Shown: positions 9,025 through 18,764 of the stretch, one piece after another | Numbering within the stretch: position 1 is the stretch's first letter | Layout of the letters: each line of letters starts with the position of its first letter | Assembly (NCBI RefSeq): GCF_021183825.1 | Contig: NZ_CP089211.1 | Span: 124,001-188,000 of the forward strand | Reading direction: 5' to 3' | Length of the DNA: 64,000 nt | Source of the DNA: Sinomicrobium kalidii | GTDB lineage: Bacteria; Bacteroidota; Bacteroidia; Flavobacteriales; Flavobacteriaceae | Made by a program: the position numbers and the translations under genes | The notes under the pieces: model-generated | Database searches by the model: none | What the model was told of the DNA's origin: nothing | The model's input: the letters and a program-made list of their open reading frames with translations, nothing else

Positions 9025-11457
9025 TCAGTCTTTATCTTTCCTTCCCCTGAACTCATAAAATATTCCTCCGAGCAGCAACAGCCCCAATATAACATTTCCG
9101 GCGAGGGCTATGGTACTCCCCTTTTTCACCACTTCCGGTTCAAACCGGAATGTTATGGTATGTTCACCCGCAGGAACCTCAAGCCCCCGCAAAGCGTAGT
9201 TTACACGGAAAAACGGAACTTCTTCGCCATCAACGGCCGCTTTCCATCCGTGGGGATAATACATCTCCGAGAACACGGCCAGCCCGGCTTCGGGATTATC
9301 CGCCACATATTTCAAAGCATTGGGTCTGTATTCCACCAGTTCTATGGATGCCCCCGGGCTAACCTCATACGTCGTCTCCTTATCCGGTATTCCTTCTCCG
9401 GACACACTACGGTCAAAAACAGCTTCTGTTTTTATGTCAAGGCTGTCCAGGGCATTCATTTCCTCATCGGCACTGTTCACCGGGATAAGCTTTTTGACGA
9501 ACCAGGCATTTCCCGCAGCATCGGGGTTCCTGGCCGGGAACAGTTTGCCTTCTTCGTTTTTTTGTATGATATACTTTACATTGAGCATATTCAGTACGGC
9601 CATGTTGTTCCGGGCCACCTGGTACTGGAACAGTTCCTGTAGCCTTCCGGGCTTTGCCGCATGATATCCGCCCACGGAATGGTGAAAATAGGACGCCCTC
9701 GCCCCGTTCAACCCTTCGGCCGGTTCGTAAACCCTGTAATAAGTGGTATCTTTTAATATTTCCTTGTCCACGGGAGTAGCCTGGAAAGGTTCGTCCATCA
9801 CCCTGGCCTGTACAAAATCGTCCTTGTCTACATAGCGTTTGGCCACACCACTCAGGTCAAACAGTATCAGGGCCGTGAAACCGCCGATCACGTACATATA
9901 TTTCAGTTTTCCCTTGAGGTAAAACCAGAGCACCCCGGCCGATAATGCCACGAATAACAGCGTACGCAAAAGGTCCTGGCTGTACATGGCCTTCCGGTCC
10001 GCTTTGATCATATCCACTATCTGATGACCGTAATACTGCCGGTAAGCCTGATCGTTGATCCCGGTAAAATCAAAAAATCCGCGCCCCAGGAAAAGCAGGG
10101 CAATCGTACCGAAAGTAATAATGGAAGTCCATTTCAGTGCCCGCAACTTCTGTGTTTCGGAAACCGAGGAATCCAGGAATTTCGACAGTCCGAGGATAGC
10201 CAGGACAGGCACGCACAATTCGAGTATGACCTGTATGGAAGACACTGCCCGGAACTTGTTGTACAGCGGGAAATAATCGATCATAAGATCGGTCAGTATG
10301 CTGAAATTCTTTCCCCAGGAAAGTAACAGGGAGAACAACACCCCCGCCAAAAGCCATTTTCTGGCTTTTCCCTTAACCAAAAACAGGGCCAGTATAAACA
10401 GGAACAGCACCACGGCCCCTATGTACGCCGGTCCGGCAACGCCGGGCTGTGCCCCCCAGTACGACGGCAGGCCCTCGGCAAAATCCAGTGCCTGTACCCG
10501 GGGTACCCCCTGTTTCAGTAAAAAGTCATACGTTTCGGAATCCTCGCCCAGTTTCTCCTGGTTAGACCCGCCGAAAAGCCGCGGCACAAAAAGATCAAGC
10601 GTTTCCAGGATACCGTAACTGTATTGTGTAATATATTCCTTGTCCAACCCGTTGCCATCCTGTTTCGGAGACCCGTCGGGGTTTATGGTGAGTTCACTTG
10701 TGCCCCGTGTACTCCATTCGGCATATTCGCGGGTAGCCAGCAAATTGGTGGCATTTGTCAGAATTCCGAGCACCACTGCTGCGATCAATATCCCGCAGGT
10801 CTTGAAAAAACGCGGCAGTTCCTTCTTTTTAACGGCCTCTGCGGCATAAACCACACCCAGGGCCAGTACCAGCAACATCAGGTAATAGGTCATCTGCACG
10901 TGATTGGCGCTGATTTCCAGGGCCATACCGAAAGCCGTCAGCAAAAAACCCCACACATATTTTTGCCGGAAAGCAAGCAGTATCCCCGCAAGTACTATGG
11001 GAAAATAGCCTATGGCATGGGCTTTGGCATTGTGTCCCACCCCGATAATAATAATGAGATATGCGGAAAAACCAAAGGCCAACGCTCCCAGGAAGGCCAG
11101 TTTATAGTCGACCTTCATGACCAGCAGCAAAATGTAAAAACCTACCAGATAAAGAAACAGGTAGTCTGCAGGCCGTGGCAAAAAGCGTATAAGCCGATCC
11201 AGTTTTTTTACATAGTCGTGCGGGTAGTTGGCCCCGAGCTGATATGTGGGCATTCCCCCGAAGGCACTATTGGTCCAATAGGGTTCTTCACCGGTTTTTT
11301 CTATAAAGTCCCGTTGTTCTTTGGCCATGCCGTTGTACTGGGCAATATCGCTCTGAAATATTTTTTTCCCCTGTAATGCGGGAACAAAATATCCCAGTGA
11401 AATAACAATAAATACCAAGACAATGATAAAGTGGGGCAAGAACTTTTTTAGCTGCAT
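9025..11457 (-). CDS. YfhO family large membrane protein
   Basis: 810 residues. Residues 1-530 hold many membrane helices; the N-terminal loop with YWTNSAFGGMPTYQLGANYP is a YfhO family block. A C-terminal soluble beta-rich domain (about 560-775) precedes a final helix. Homologues resemble GT-C glycosyltransferases and are linked to envelope glycan decoration (YfhO of Bacillus takes part in glycosylation of lipoteichoic acid). It lies between a glycosyltransferase and the small DUF4834 gene on the same strand, in keeping with an envelope role. Confidence 0.85.
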   Translation of the reverse strand: MQLKKFLPHFIIVLVFIVISLGYFVPALQGKKIFQSDIAQYNGMAKEQRDFIEKTGEEPYWTNSAFGGMPTYQLGANYPHDYVKKLDRLIRFLPRPADYLFLYLVGFYILLLVMKVDYKLAFLGALAFGFSAYLIIIIGVGHNAKAHAIGYFPIVLAGILLAFRQKYVWGFLLTAFGMALEISANHVQMTYYLMLLVLALGVVYAAEAVKKKELPRFFKTCGILIAAVVLGILTNATNLLATREYAEWSTRGTSELTINPDGSPKQDGNGLDKEYITQYSYGILETLDLFVPRLFGGSNQEKLGEDSETYDFLLKQGVPRVQALDFAEGLPSYWGAQPGVAGPAYIGAVVLFLFILALFLVKGKARKWLLAGVLFSLLLSWGKNFSILTDLMIDYFPLYNKFRAVSSIQVILELCVPVLAILGLSKFLDSSVSETQKLRALKWTSIITFGTIALLFLGRGFFDFTGINDQAYRQYYGHQIVDMIKADRKAMYSQDLLRTLLFVALSAGVLWFYLKGKLKYMYVIGGFTALILFDLSGVAKRYVDKDDFVQARVMDEPFQATPVDKEILKDTTYYRVYEPAEGLNGARASYFHHSVGGYHAAKPGRLQELFQYQVARNNMAVLNMLNVKYIIQKNEEGKLFPARNPDAAGNAWFVKKLIPVNSADEEMNALDSLDIKTEAVFDRSVSGEGIPDKETTYEVSPGASIELVEYRPNALKYVADNPEAGLAVFSEMYYPHGWKAAVDGEEVPFFRVNYALRGLEVPAGEHTITFRFEPEVVKKGSTIALAGNVILGLLLLGGIFYEFRGRKDKD

Positions 11458-11477
11458 GAAAGAAGGTTTGGTTTCAG

Positions 11478-11759
11478 TTAGTCAATTTCTTCAAAATCAA
11501 TGTACTCTCCTACTTTTTTACCGGATTTTGAAGCTTTTCGTCTTCTGATATCTTCCGGCGCATTATCTATCACCACTTCACCTTCATCCCGCATTTGTTG
11601 TTGCCGGTTGTTCCGCTTATGCGCCCCGTATTGTTCCCGGTGTTTTTCCTGTGCTTTTTTAGAAACGTACCGGAACAGGGATGGTCCGAACACCCTGGCC
11701 AGGAAACGGAACAAGTAATAAAAAATTATGATAAACGCTATGGTTCTCAGTAACTGCAT
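11478..11759 (-). CDS. DUF4834 family protein
   Basis: 93 residues: one N-terminal membrane helix (LLRTIAFIIIFYYLFRFLARVF), then a charged tail ending DNAPEDIRRRKASKSGKKVGEY. This layout is typical of DUF4834, a small Bacteroidota family of unknown function. It lies 20 bases upstream of the YfhO gene, probably as one transcript. Confidence 0.8.
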   Translation of the reverse strand: MQLLRTIAFIIIFYYLFRFLARVFGPSLFRYVSKKAQEKHREQYGAHKRNNRQQQMRDEGEVVIDNAPEDIRRRKASKSGKKVGEYIDFEEID

Positions 11760-11846
11760 GCAATATTAATATTTATTCTAACGTCAAAAATACGATTCTC
11801 TTGTTTGAAAACGCCCCGCAATTTCATAAAAAAATAATAAAATCTA

Positions 11847-11854
11847 TATATTTG
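11847..11854 (+). promoter_or_regulatory. -7 element upstream of the outer-membrane protein gene
   Basis: TATATTTG, a perfect TAnnTTTG match, 79 bases before the ATG at 11933. No clear TTTG is seen at the usual upstream distance, so only the -7 half is supported. Confidence 0.4.
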
Positions 11855-11932
11855 GGCAAATATAGGAGCAGGTCATACGTTATATTTTCAAGTCCGGCAC
11901 CCGCCTTTAACACTAACACCTGATTCATGATT

Positions 11933-12976
11933 ATGAGACACATCCGTTACAAACTGCTTATCCTGATATTGACCGTAAGCCACCCGATATATGCCCAATA
12001 TACGGATATTATCAACTCCAACCGCCCGGGCAGGTCTGTGAGTGCATATTCCGTAGGAAAAAATGTGTACCAGGGCGAACTGGGCGGTTTTTACGAAAGA
12101 CGCAAACACGACGGCCTGTTGACCGAAAGTAACCAGTACGGTGCCGATTTTGCCATAAGAGCGGGCATGCTCGATGAGAAACTGGAATTCACCTGGCAGG
12201 GGATTTACATGTGGGACCAGACCACTTACAACGGCACTTCCTCACCATATACCGTTACACAAAGTAATTTCTACCAAAACACCATCGGGGCCAAATACCT
12301 CATATTCGAACCGAAACGAAAGGAAGCCAACCTCTATAGCTGGCGCGACGACCATACGGCATTTCATTTGGAAGACCTGATCCCGGCAGTTTCGGCATAC
12401 ATCGGCGCCAACCTGCTTTTCGGCGACAATCCCTTTTATCCGGAAGAGCCCAACCTTTCCATGAAAGCCATGCTTATCACCCAAAGCCATTTTGCCGGAA
12501 GGTGGGTACTTACCACCAACCTTATTTTCGATCGTCTCGGCGGAGAGGAAAGCATGTTCAGTTACATCCTTACCCTTACACACGCATTGAACGATGCCCG
12601 TTATTCCGTCTTCGCCGAACACCAGGGATTTAAAAGCGACACCTATGGCGACGGTATCTTCCGGCTGGGCGCAGCACGGCTGATAAACAGTAACCTCCAG
12701 GTAGATGCTTCCGCCGGGATCAACATAAAAAACACTCCTTCCAGGCTGTTTGGCGGCATCGGGGTCTCGTACCGCCTGGATTATCACCAGGATGAGCTCG
12801 TACCTCTTCCGATAGAGGAAGAAGATGGTGAAGAAAACAAGAAAGATCCGGAATTGCTGGACCACAAGGCCGGCCGGAAAATGAAATACGAAAAGATCCG
12901 GAAGAAAAACCGGAAAAACAAAAAGAAAAAACGCAACAGAAAAGAAAACCCGTTTGATATAGACAACAGCCTATGA
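11933..12976 (+). CDS. Outer-membrane beta-barrel protein (transporter-like)
   Basis: 347 residues with signal peptide MRHIRYKLLILILTVSHPIYAQ. The mature part begins TDIINSNRPGRSVSAYSVGKNVYQGE, as in flavobacterial phenol-degradation/MetA-like barrels, and shows alternating amphipathic strands (LEFTWQGIYMW, VDASAGINIK). The last 60 residues are acidic then strongly basic (KKNRKNKKKKRNRK). Its stop overlaps the next ATG (ATGA at 12973), so it is translationally coupled to the GNAT-like gene. Confidence 0.7.
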   Translation: MRHIRYKLLILILTVSHPIYAQYTDIINSNRPGRSVSAYSVGKNVYQGELGGFYERRKHDGLLTESNQYGADFAIRAGMLDEKLEFTWQGIYMWDQTTYNGTSSPYTVTQSNFYQNTIGAKYLIFEPKRKEANLYSWRDDHTAFHLEDLIPAVSAYIGANLLFGDNPFYPEEPNLSMKAMLITQSHFAGRWVLTTNLIFDRLGGEESMFSYILTLTHALNDARYSVFAEHQGFKSDTYGDGIFRLGAARLINSNLQVDASAGINIKNTPSRLFGGIGVSYRLDYHQDELVPLPIEEEDGEENKKDPELLDHKAGRKMKYEKIRKKNRKNKKKKRNRKENPFDIDNSL

Positions 12977-14094
12977 TCACCATAAAAGAAGCAGAACAAC
13001 CCGCAGAAATAAAAGCTTTTGTTAAATTTCCCTTTAAACTTTATAAAAACTCACCTTATTGGGTACCGCCCCTCATCAAGGAAGAAACAGCTACTTTCGA
13101 CAAATCCCGGAACCCGGCCCTTGACAACGCCGAAGTCCGGCTTTTCCTGGCTTTTAAAACGGGGGAAATCGCAGGGCGCATTGCTGTTATTATCAACCGG
13201 ATAGAGATCGAGGAACAGCAAAAGAAAAAAGTGCGTTTCGGATGGTTTGATGTTATTGACGATATTGAAGTGACCAAAGCGCTGCTCGACAAAGTGGCCG
13301 AAATAGGCCGGGAAAACGAACTCGAATACATGGAAGGCCCTGTAGGTTTCTCCAACATGGACAAAGCGGGAATGCTGGTCAGGGGATTCGACCGGTTGAG
13401 CAACATGACCACCATTTACAATTATCCGTACTACCCCGAACACTTCAAGTCACTCGGTTTTGAAGAAGGAGCGGCCTGGGTGGAATACCTGATACACATT
13501 CCGGATAAAGTACCGGAAAAAATAAGTAAATTCTCCGATATTATCCTCAAACGGTACAACCTGAAACTGTTGCAGTTCAAATCGTCCAGGGAACTGGTAA
13601 AATATGCCGATGACATGTTTGACCTTATGAACCGCTCGTTCAAGGACCTGCAATCGTTCATCCCCATACAAAAACCGCAGATCGAACAGTACAAACAGAA
13701 GTACCTGAAGTTCATCCATCCCGACTTTGTAAAGTTTATCGTGGATGAAAATGACAAAATGATAGCTTTTTCCATTACCATGCCCTCTTTTTCCAGGGCA
13801 CTGCAAAAGGCCAACGGCAAATTGTTCCCCTTCGGCTTCTGGCATATCCTGCAGGCCCAGAGAAAAAATGATTCCGCTACCCTGTACCTCATAGGCGTCG
13901 ACCCCAAATACCAGAACAAGGGGGTCACCGCGGTTATATTTAACGAAACTAACAAGATTTTCAAACAGCGTGGCATGCGCTACGTGGAATCCAACCCCGA
14001 ACTGGAAGAAAACATCTCCGCCCAGTTGCTTTGGAAACATTATGAGAAAAACGAACAGCACAAACGCAGGGTTACCTGGATCAAGCCGTTATAA
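12973..14094 (+). CDS. GNAT-like acyltransferase family protein
   Basis: 373 residues. The C-terminal part has a recognisable acetyl-CoA fold: ATLYLIGVDPKYQNKGVTAVIFNE (about residues 295-318) contains the Q-x-x-G-x-A/V-like loop. The N-terminal block YKNSPYWVPPLIKEE is typical of large GNAT-like proteins of the YghO group found in Bacteroidota. The substrate is unknown. It is coupled by ATGA overlap to the outer-membrane protein gene. Confidence 0.7.
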   Translation: MITIKEAEQPAEIKAFVKFPFKLYKNSPYWVPPLIKEETATFDKSRNPALDNAEVRLFLAFKTGEIAGRIAVIINRIEIEEQQKKKVRFGWFDVIDDIEVTKALLDKVAEIGRENELEYMEGPVGFSNMDKAGMLVRGFDRLSNMTTIYNYPYYPEHFKSLGFEEGAAWVEYLIHIPDKVPEKISKFSDIILKRYNLKLLQFKSSRELVKYADDMFDLMNRSFKDLQSFIPIQKPQIEQYKQKYLKFIHPDFVKFIVDENDKMIAFSITMPSFSRALQKANGKLFPFGFWHILQAQRKNDSATLYLIGVDPKYQNKGVTAVIFNETNKIFKQRGMRYVESNPELEENISAQLLWKHYEKNEQHKRRVTWIKPL

Positions 14095-14445
14095 ATGCGA
14101 ATAATAGTTAACATGAATAATAGATAAGAAAAGGGCTTCCCTGCTTCGGCTTTAGTTTATCCTGGACCAAGTCGAAGGACCCGGCACAGGTCCTGACACG
14201 AAGAGGGGTGTTTCGCTTGCGGGACAGGGAGTTTGACCCAGCCCGAAACCTGGGTATGTTCCCCCGGCTTTTGTATTTTTCCCGTGGCTTGGGTTTTCAA
14301 ACCCTCCGATCCCGATTGTCCCAATAGTTATCGGGATCAAGGGAGGAGCTTTTAAAAACTCTCAAACAAAGCGTGTAATTCTGAACATGCTTTTGATTCA
14401 CAAGCTTGAACATTATTCCACGTTAGTTAAGCTAACAGGAGGCTG
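14095..14445. repeat. Gene-free stretch holding dispersed repeat family A
   Basis: No gene is seen. Bases about 14198-14355 match another intergenic stretch (about 58640-58825) in the same orientation and order: GAAGAGGGG, GGAGTTTGACCC, CCTGGG, TTTTCAAACCCTCCG-like, TATCGGGA and GGGAGGAGCTTTT. The copy contains an inner palindrome around CCGAT..ATCGG. Family A looks like a non-coding dispersed element of about 170-190 bp. Confidence 0.65.
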
Positions 14446-15384
14446 TCAGGGTTTTGGCACACTGTTCACCGTTTGTTCCTTATTTTCGGTAGCTTCGGCA
14501 AGTTTTTCCTGTTTTTCCCGGGCATAGGCCAACCCCTGTTCCCACCAGGAGGCCATGAGTTTTTTATTGAAGACCAGGGAATTTTCGGTCAGCCTGGTCG
14601 GTGTATAATACAGGTTGAGCTTAACATCCTTATTGATGGCCGACAATTTGCCTTCTACAATGTCGTGAAACTCTACCTGGTCCAGTAAAAACCCGAAAAG
14701 GTTCACCATTAACGAAAACGGATTTTTACCCAATACCTTGTTGTATTCCATGTTTTCCGCCTCCAGGATAATGGCATCTACTTCCGTGGCCCCTCTTTTT
14801 ATGGCTTCCCGTATGGGAACTACACACCCCAGTCCGCCATCGGCATATTCAAAGCCGTCTTTCCTGGTCAGCGACATAAAGGGCACATAATTGCAGGAAA
14901 TCCATATCCAGTCGCAAAAGTCCGCATAGTCGAAATCGTGTATGGACTTGTATTCCACCCTGTTCTTGGAGAGGTTAGACACGGTAACGATCACTTCCTT
15001 TCCCCGTTCCCTGATCCGGTGGAATTCCTCTTCCGTAAAATCTTTTTTTATGTTTCGTCTCAGATTCTTGCTTTCCCCGAAAGTACGCTTCCCCTTCATA
15101 AGCTGCCACATTACGTTAAAGTAATTAATGGTTACGTATTCCCGGCCTTCTTTTTTCCGGACCACAAAGGGATTGTTACTGAATATTTTCCGCTGGTTGA
15201 CAGAGGTGTAAATATCGTATATCTTGGGAATATTATTGTCTGCCAGGTGCGGGATGAGCAAACTTCCGGTTGAAGTCCCCACGAACATGTCGTATTCTTT
15301 TTTGTGATGTTCAATCAGATACTGGGCCACTCCCCCGGCAAAAGCACCTTTACTCCCTCCACCGGATATGACTAAGGCTTTCAT
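14446..15384 (-). CDS. Patatin-like phospholipase (copy 1)
   Basis: 312 residues. Oxyanion motif GGGSKGAFAGG at residue 8, nucleophile elbow GTSTGS (Ser about residue 40), and catalytic Asp in YADGG (about 183). Patatins are lipid acyl hydrolases acting on phospholipids. No signal peptide. A near paralogue lies immediately upstream, with identical first 21 residues, so this is a tandem duplication. Its C-terminal tail (ATENKEQTVNSVPKP) is longer than that of the paralogue. Confidence 0.9.
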   Translation of the reverse strand: MKALVISGGGSKGAFAGGVAQYLIEHHKKEYDMFVGTSTGSLLIPHLADNNIPKIYDIYTSVNQRKIFSNNPFVVRKKEGREYVTINYFNVMWQLMKGKRTFGESKNLRRNIKKDFTEEEFHRIRERGKEVIVTVSNLSKNRVEYKSIHDFDYADFCDWIWISCNYVPFMSLTRKDGFEYADGGLGCVVPIREAIKRGATEVDAIILEAENMEYNKVLGKNPFSLMVNLFGFLLDQVEFHDIVEGKLSAINKDVKLNLYYTPTRLTENSLVFNKKLMASWWEQGLAYAREKQEKLAEATENKEQTVNSVPKP

Positions 15385-15459
15385 ATGCTGTTATATGGTT
15401 TTAATTATCGGTATGTTGTTCATGATATTTAACCTTCATCAATCATACTGCTGTCAACA

Positions 15460-16356
15460 TCAAATCTCAGAAGTTCCCTGGTTCTTCAGTTTGGCAAAAT
15501 CGTAACCGTTTTGCCACCATTTCGTCATTTTTTCCTTGTTAAAGATAAGGGAATTTGTAGTTAAAACCGTAGGTGTATAGTAAAAATTGATAATTGCCCC
15601 CTGGTGTGAAGCTACGAACTTTCCTATTTTTATATTCTGCTGTTCGATCCTGTCCAGCATAAAGCGGAACATGTTGGTCAAAAGGTCAAAAGCATTTCGC
15701 GAAGGCATCCGGTTCATATAAGTTACTTCGGTATGCAGGATAATGGCATCGATCTCTTTCGCGCCCCTTCTTATGGCTTCTTCGATGGGCACCATGGTTC
15801 CGAGGCCCCCGTCAGCATATTCGCAACCGTTTTTTCGCACCAGGGTCATAAACGGGGTGTAATTGCACGATATCCACACCCATTCGCAAAACTCGTCATA
15901 ATCAAAATCGTTGATCGACTTGTATTCCACCTGGTTCAGTGATAAATTGGACACGGTAACCACAATATCCTTTCGATGTTCCCGGAGGGCGTCAAATTCC
16001 TCCAGGGTAAAGGTATCCCGGATAAGCTGTTTCAGGTTATGGCTTTCCCCGAAGGTTTTGCTTCCGCTCAGAAAACTGCGCAACACGGTAAAGTGATTAA
16101 TGGCTATCTGCTGTGTGCCGTATTTGTGTCTGATTTTAAAAGGGCAGTGACTGAAAATATTGTCCTGGGTGACCGAAGTATATACGTTTTTTATCTTTTC
16201 CACTTCTTTCAGGGCCAGGTGCGACACCAGTAAACTCCCTGTCGAAGTCCCCAGATACAACTGGTACTCTTTCTGCAACTCCTCAATGAGAAATTGTGCC
16301 ACTCCCCCGGCAAAAGCACCTTTGCTCCCTCCTCCGGATATGACTAAGGCTTTCAT
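15460..16356 (-). CDS. Patatin-like phospholipase (copy 2)
   Basis: 298 residues, with the same motifs as copy 1: GGGSKGAFAGG, GTSTGS and YADGG. The two share long identical blocks (e.g. VTVSNLS and WISCNY), but the region after the DGG motif diverges (LTNMFRFMLDRIEQQNIKIG against MVNLFGFLLDQVEFHDIVEG). The gap between the genes is 75 bases, in keeping with a bicistronic unit. Confidence 0.9.
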   Translation of the reverse strand: MKALVISGGGSKGAFAGGVAQFLIEELQKEYQLYLGTSTGSLLVSHLALKEVEKIKNVYTSVTQDNIFSHCPFKIRHKYGTQQIAINHFTVLRSFLSGSKTFGESHNLKQLIRDTFTLEEFDALREHRKDIVVTVSNLSLNQVEYKSINDFDYDEFCEWVWISCNYTPFMTLVRKNGCEYADGGLGTMVPIEEAIRRGAKEIDAIILHTEVTYMNRMPSRNAFDLLTNMFRFMLDRIEQQNIKIGKFVASHQGAIINFYYTPTVLTTNSLIFNKEKMTKWWQNGYDFAKLKNQGTSEI

Positions 16357-16433
16357 TGGTTACTGTTGTATGTAGTTCCGGTTTTTTTAGCGAACAGGTT
16401 TGACTTTTTTTGCATTTGTAAATTATTTTGGGG

Positions 16434-16478
16434 GGTTAGTTATTGGGTTATTAGGTTACTTGGTTATTGAGTTATTCG
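16434..16478. repeat. Dispersed repeat family C (GTTATTGGGTTATTAGGTTA type)
   Basis: An A+T-rich run of imperfect 8-10 base units (TTATTGGG, TTATTAGG, TTACTTGG, TTATTGAG). Related runs lie at 30960-31010 and, reversed, at 27934-27966. Confidence 0.6.
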
Positions 16479-16547
16479 GACACCCGGACACTCATTTTAT
16501 TACAATAGAACGGCTCTTGCATTCCGTGTTCCGTATTGGCCACATTA

Positions 16548-18641
16548 TTACCGGGGCATCACTCCTTGTAAGAACTCTTTTTCTTTCTCTCCCAATTTAG
16601 GAATTAATTCCTGTATCTCCCGGACATAGGATTCATTTTTTAACAGGCCCTTCAGCATTTCCCTGCAATTACCGGCAAAACCCCAGGTATGATGTACACA
16701 GGCCCGGACCAGGTTTTCAAGCACCTCTTCGTGCATCAATCCCATCTGGTAAAGGAAAGAAAAGGCATTTTGCCGTACCTGATAACTATACCGCGACGAT
16801 GTATACGCCGCTAATTCTTCCTTCCATTGTCTTTTAGCCTTAAAAACTTCCGGTTCCGTACCGGAGGGATATGATGGTGCCGACAAGGCCAGGGCCAGCC
16901 ATAACATACGCACGTTCTTCCGGGCATCCCCTTCCGTATGTTTTGTCTTACCGAGGTACGACGGGGCATTTTCCGGGAAATTCATCCAGAGCTTTACCAG
17001 GGCGTTTTCTACCGTTACATAACTGTCATCTTCCAGCAGTGTTTCAAACGCCGTCCTGAGTTCCTCCGGGATGCTATCAATACTCAGGGCAAGGGCCTGA
17101 CGTATCTTCAGGTCACCCGAGCGCAACCTCTTTTTGTTCCAGGCCACATCCGCAGTATCCGCATTTTTCTGAAATACGATTTCCTGTTTCACGGGATAGT
17201 ATATATCGGAATGCAACAACGCCTCCCGTTCTTCAGGCGGTACCTCTCCTTCCTTCAGCGCCATGTAGGTCCGGATAAATGTGTTTTTCCGCAGTGAAGC
17301 CATCGCTTCTTCCGCCGGAAAAACCGTATCCCTCAGCCACCGATCCACAAAAACAGACAGGTTCTTACCACCGGCTTGCTCTATTTCATCCATAAAATCT
17401 GACGTCACGGTATTGCCGAATTTATGCTTTTCCAGGTATTGCCGTACACCTTTCCGGAAAATTTTATCACCTACCTTCTCCCTGAGCATATGCAATGCAA
17501 AAGCGCCTTTTTCATAAAAAGTAAGGCTCCCGGCACTCGGGTCCAGCACTGCTTCATCCTTTCCTTTTTCCGATCTTTCCGTAAGTTTCCGGGCCGACCG
17601 ATACAGTTTCCAGTAGTAATAATCCTCGCCAAAAACAGTTTTTTCGGCCAGCAGCGCATAATAGGTGGCAAAACCTTCCTGGAGCCAGTGGTGTTTGTCA
17701 CTCCGTGCAGTTACCATGTCTCCGAACCATTGGTGGGCCATCTCATGGGCGTTTACATTGAGGTAGTTCATGTCGTTGTACCCCGTGGAATCCACCATAA
17801 AGGCATCGGAAAACAAGGTAAGGGTAGTGTTTTCCATTCCGGCGTGCAGAAAATCCCGTACCGGAGCCTGCTTGTAATTCTGCCAGGGAAAAGGCATTCC
17901 TATTTCAGTCTCCAGAAAATCAAATATCCTTTTGGTATACCTGTACGTCGGTTCGGATTTTGCCTTGTCTTCCGGATAGTAATACATTTCCAGGGGAATA
18001 CCGCTCCCGGAAAAATCCCGGATCATATCGTATTTTCCTATGGTCAATGCAAGCAGGTAACTGCTCATTCCATGTTGCATATCATATTTCCAGCATATTA
18101 AACCATCACTTTCAGCAGTATCTTTTAATAACCCGTTAATTAATACTTTGTAATTTTCATCAAAACAAACCGTCAGATCAAATTCCACTTTTTCTTTCCT
18201 GTCGTCAAAAGACGGGAACCAGTTGCTGGTATACCTTCCCTGTCCCTGTGTCCAGACCTGTTTTTTTGCATTATCGGTGTCCCATCCCACAAAATACATT
18301 GCTTTTTCCGGAGCGGCTTTATAACGAAAGGCAAGTTTGTTTTTCCGGGAGGGTTCAAAGCGGGAGGTAATCCACAGGCGGGAACCGCTATTGTGAAAAG
18401 TGACCTTTCTGCCGTTCAGTCGCACACTGTCGAATGTCATGTTGCGGGCATCGATATACAGGGAATCCACCGGGTGCAGCACATCAAAAAAATAGGTCAC
18501 CGTCCCGGTTATTTCCTTTTTATACGGATGAATGGTAATGGCACCTTCAGCCCTGACAAAATCGGCATTTTCGGTCTGTTGTGCAAAAACACACCAACCT
18601 GTCAGGAACAAAAGAAAACAACACAACAATACTTTTTTCAT
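16548..18641 (-). CDS. M1 family metallo-aminopeptidase (secreted)
   Basis: 697 residues with signal peptide MKKVLLCCFLLFLTGWCVFA. Zinc site HEMAHQWFGD (near residue 300) with the downstream Glu in LQEGFATY; exopeptidase motif HAGMENTTLT (near residue 265). An all-helical C-terminal half follows. It would trim N-terminal residues from peptides in the periplasm or outside the cell. All catalytic residues are present. Monocistronic; recG is divergent. Confidence 0.93.
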   Translation of the reverse strand: MKKVLLCCFLLFLTGWCVFAQQTENADFVRAEGAITIHPYKKEITGTVTYFFDVLHPVDSLYIDARNMTFDSVRLNGRKVTFHNSGSRLWITSRFEPSRKNKLAFRYKAAPEKAMYFVGWDTDNAKKQVWTQGQGRYTSNWFPSFDDRKEKVEFDLTVCFDENYKVLINGLLKDTAESDGLICWKYDMQHGMSSYLLALTIGKYDMIRDFSGSGIPLEMYYYPEDKAKSEPTYRYTKRIFDFLETEIGMPFPWQNYKQAPVRDFLHAGMENTTLTLFSDAFMVDSTGYNDMNYLNVNAHEMAHQWFGDMVTARSDKHHWLQEGFATYYALLAEKTVFGEDYYYWKLYRSARKLTERSEKGKDEAVLDPSAGSLTFYEKGAFALHMLREKVGDKIFRKGVRQYLEKHKFGNTVTSDFMDEIEQAGGKNLSVFVDRWLRDTVFPAEEAMASLRKNTFIRTYMALKEGEVPPEEREALLHSDIYYPVKQEIVFQKNADTADVAWNKKRLRSGDLKIRQALALSIDSIPEELRTAFETLLEDDSYVTVENALVKLWMNFPENAPSYLGKTKHTEGDARKNVRMLWLALALSAPSYPSGTEPEVFKAKRQWKEELAAYTSSRYSYQVRQNAFSFLYQMGLMHEEVLENLVRACVHHTWGFAGNCREMLKGLLKNESYVREIQELIPKLGEKEKEFLQGVMPR

Positions 18642-18764
18642 ATGCGGAATTTCATAAGCTGCGTCCTAAATTACATATTCACCATCAATCCGGAAATATT
18701 TTAAGCAGAATTAACGATTTACCGGCTGTATTCAATTTAAGGTTTATTAATTATCTTCGCCTTT

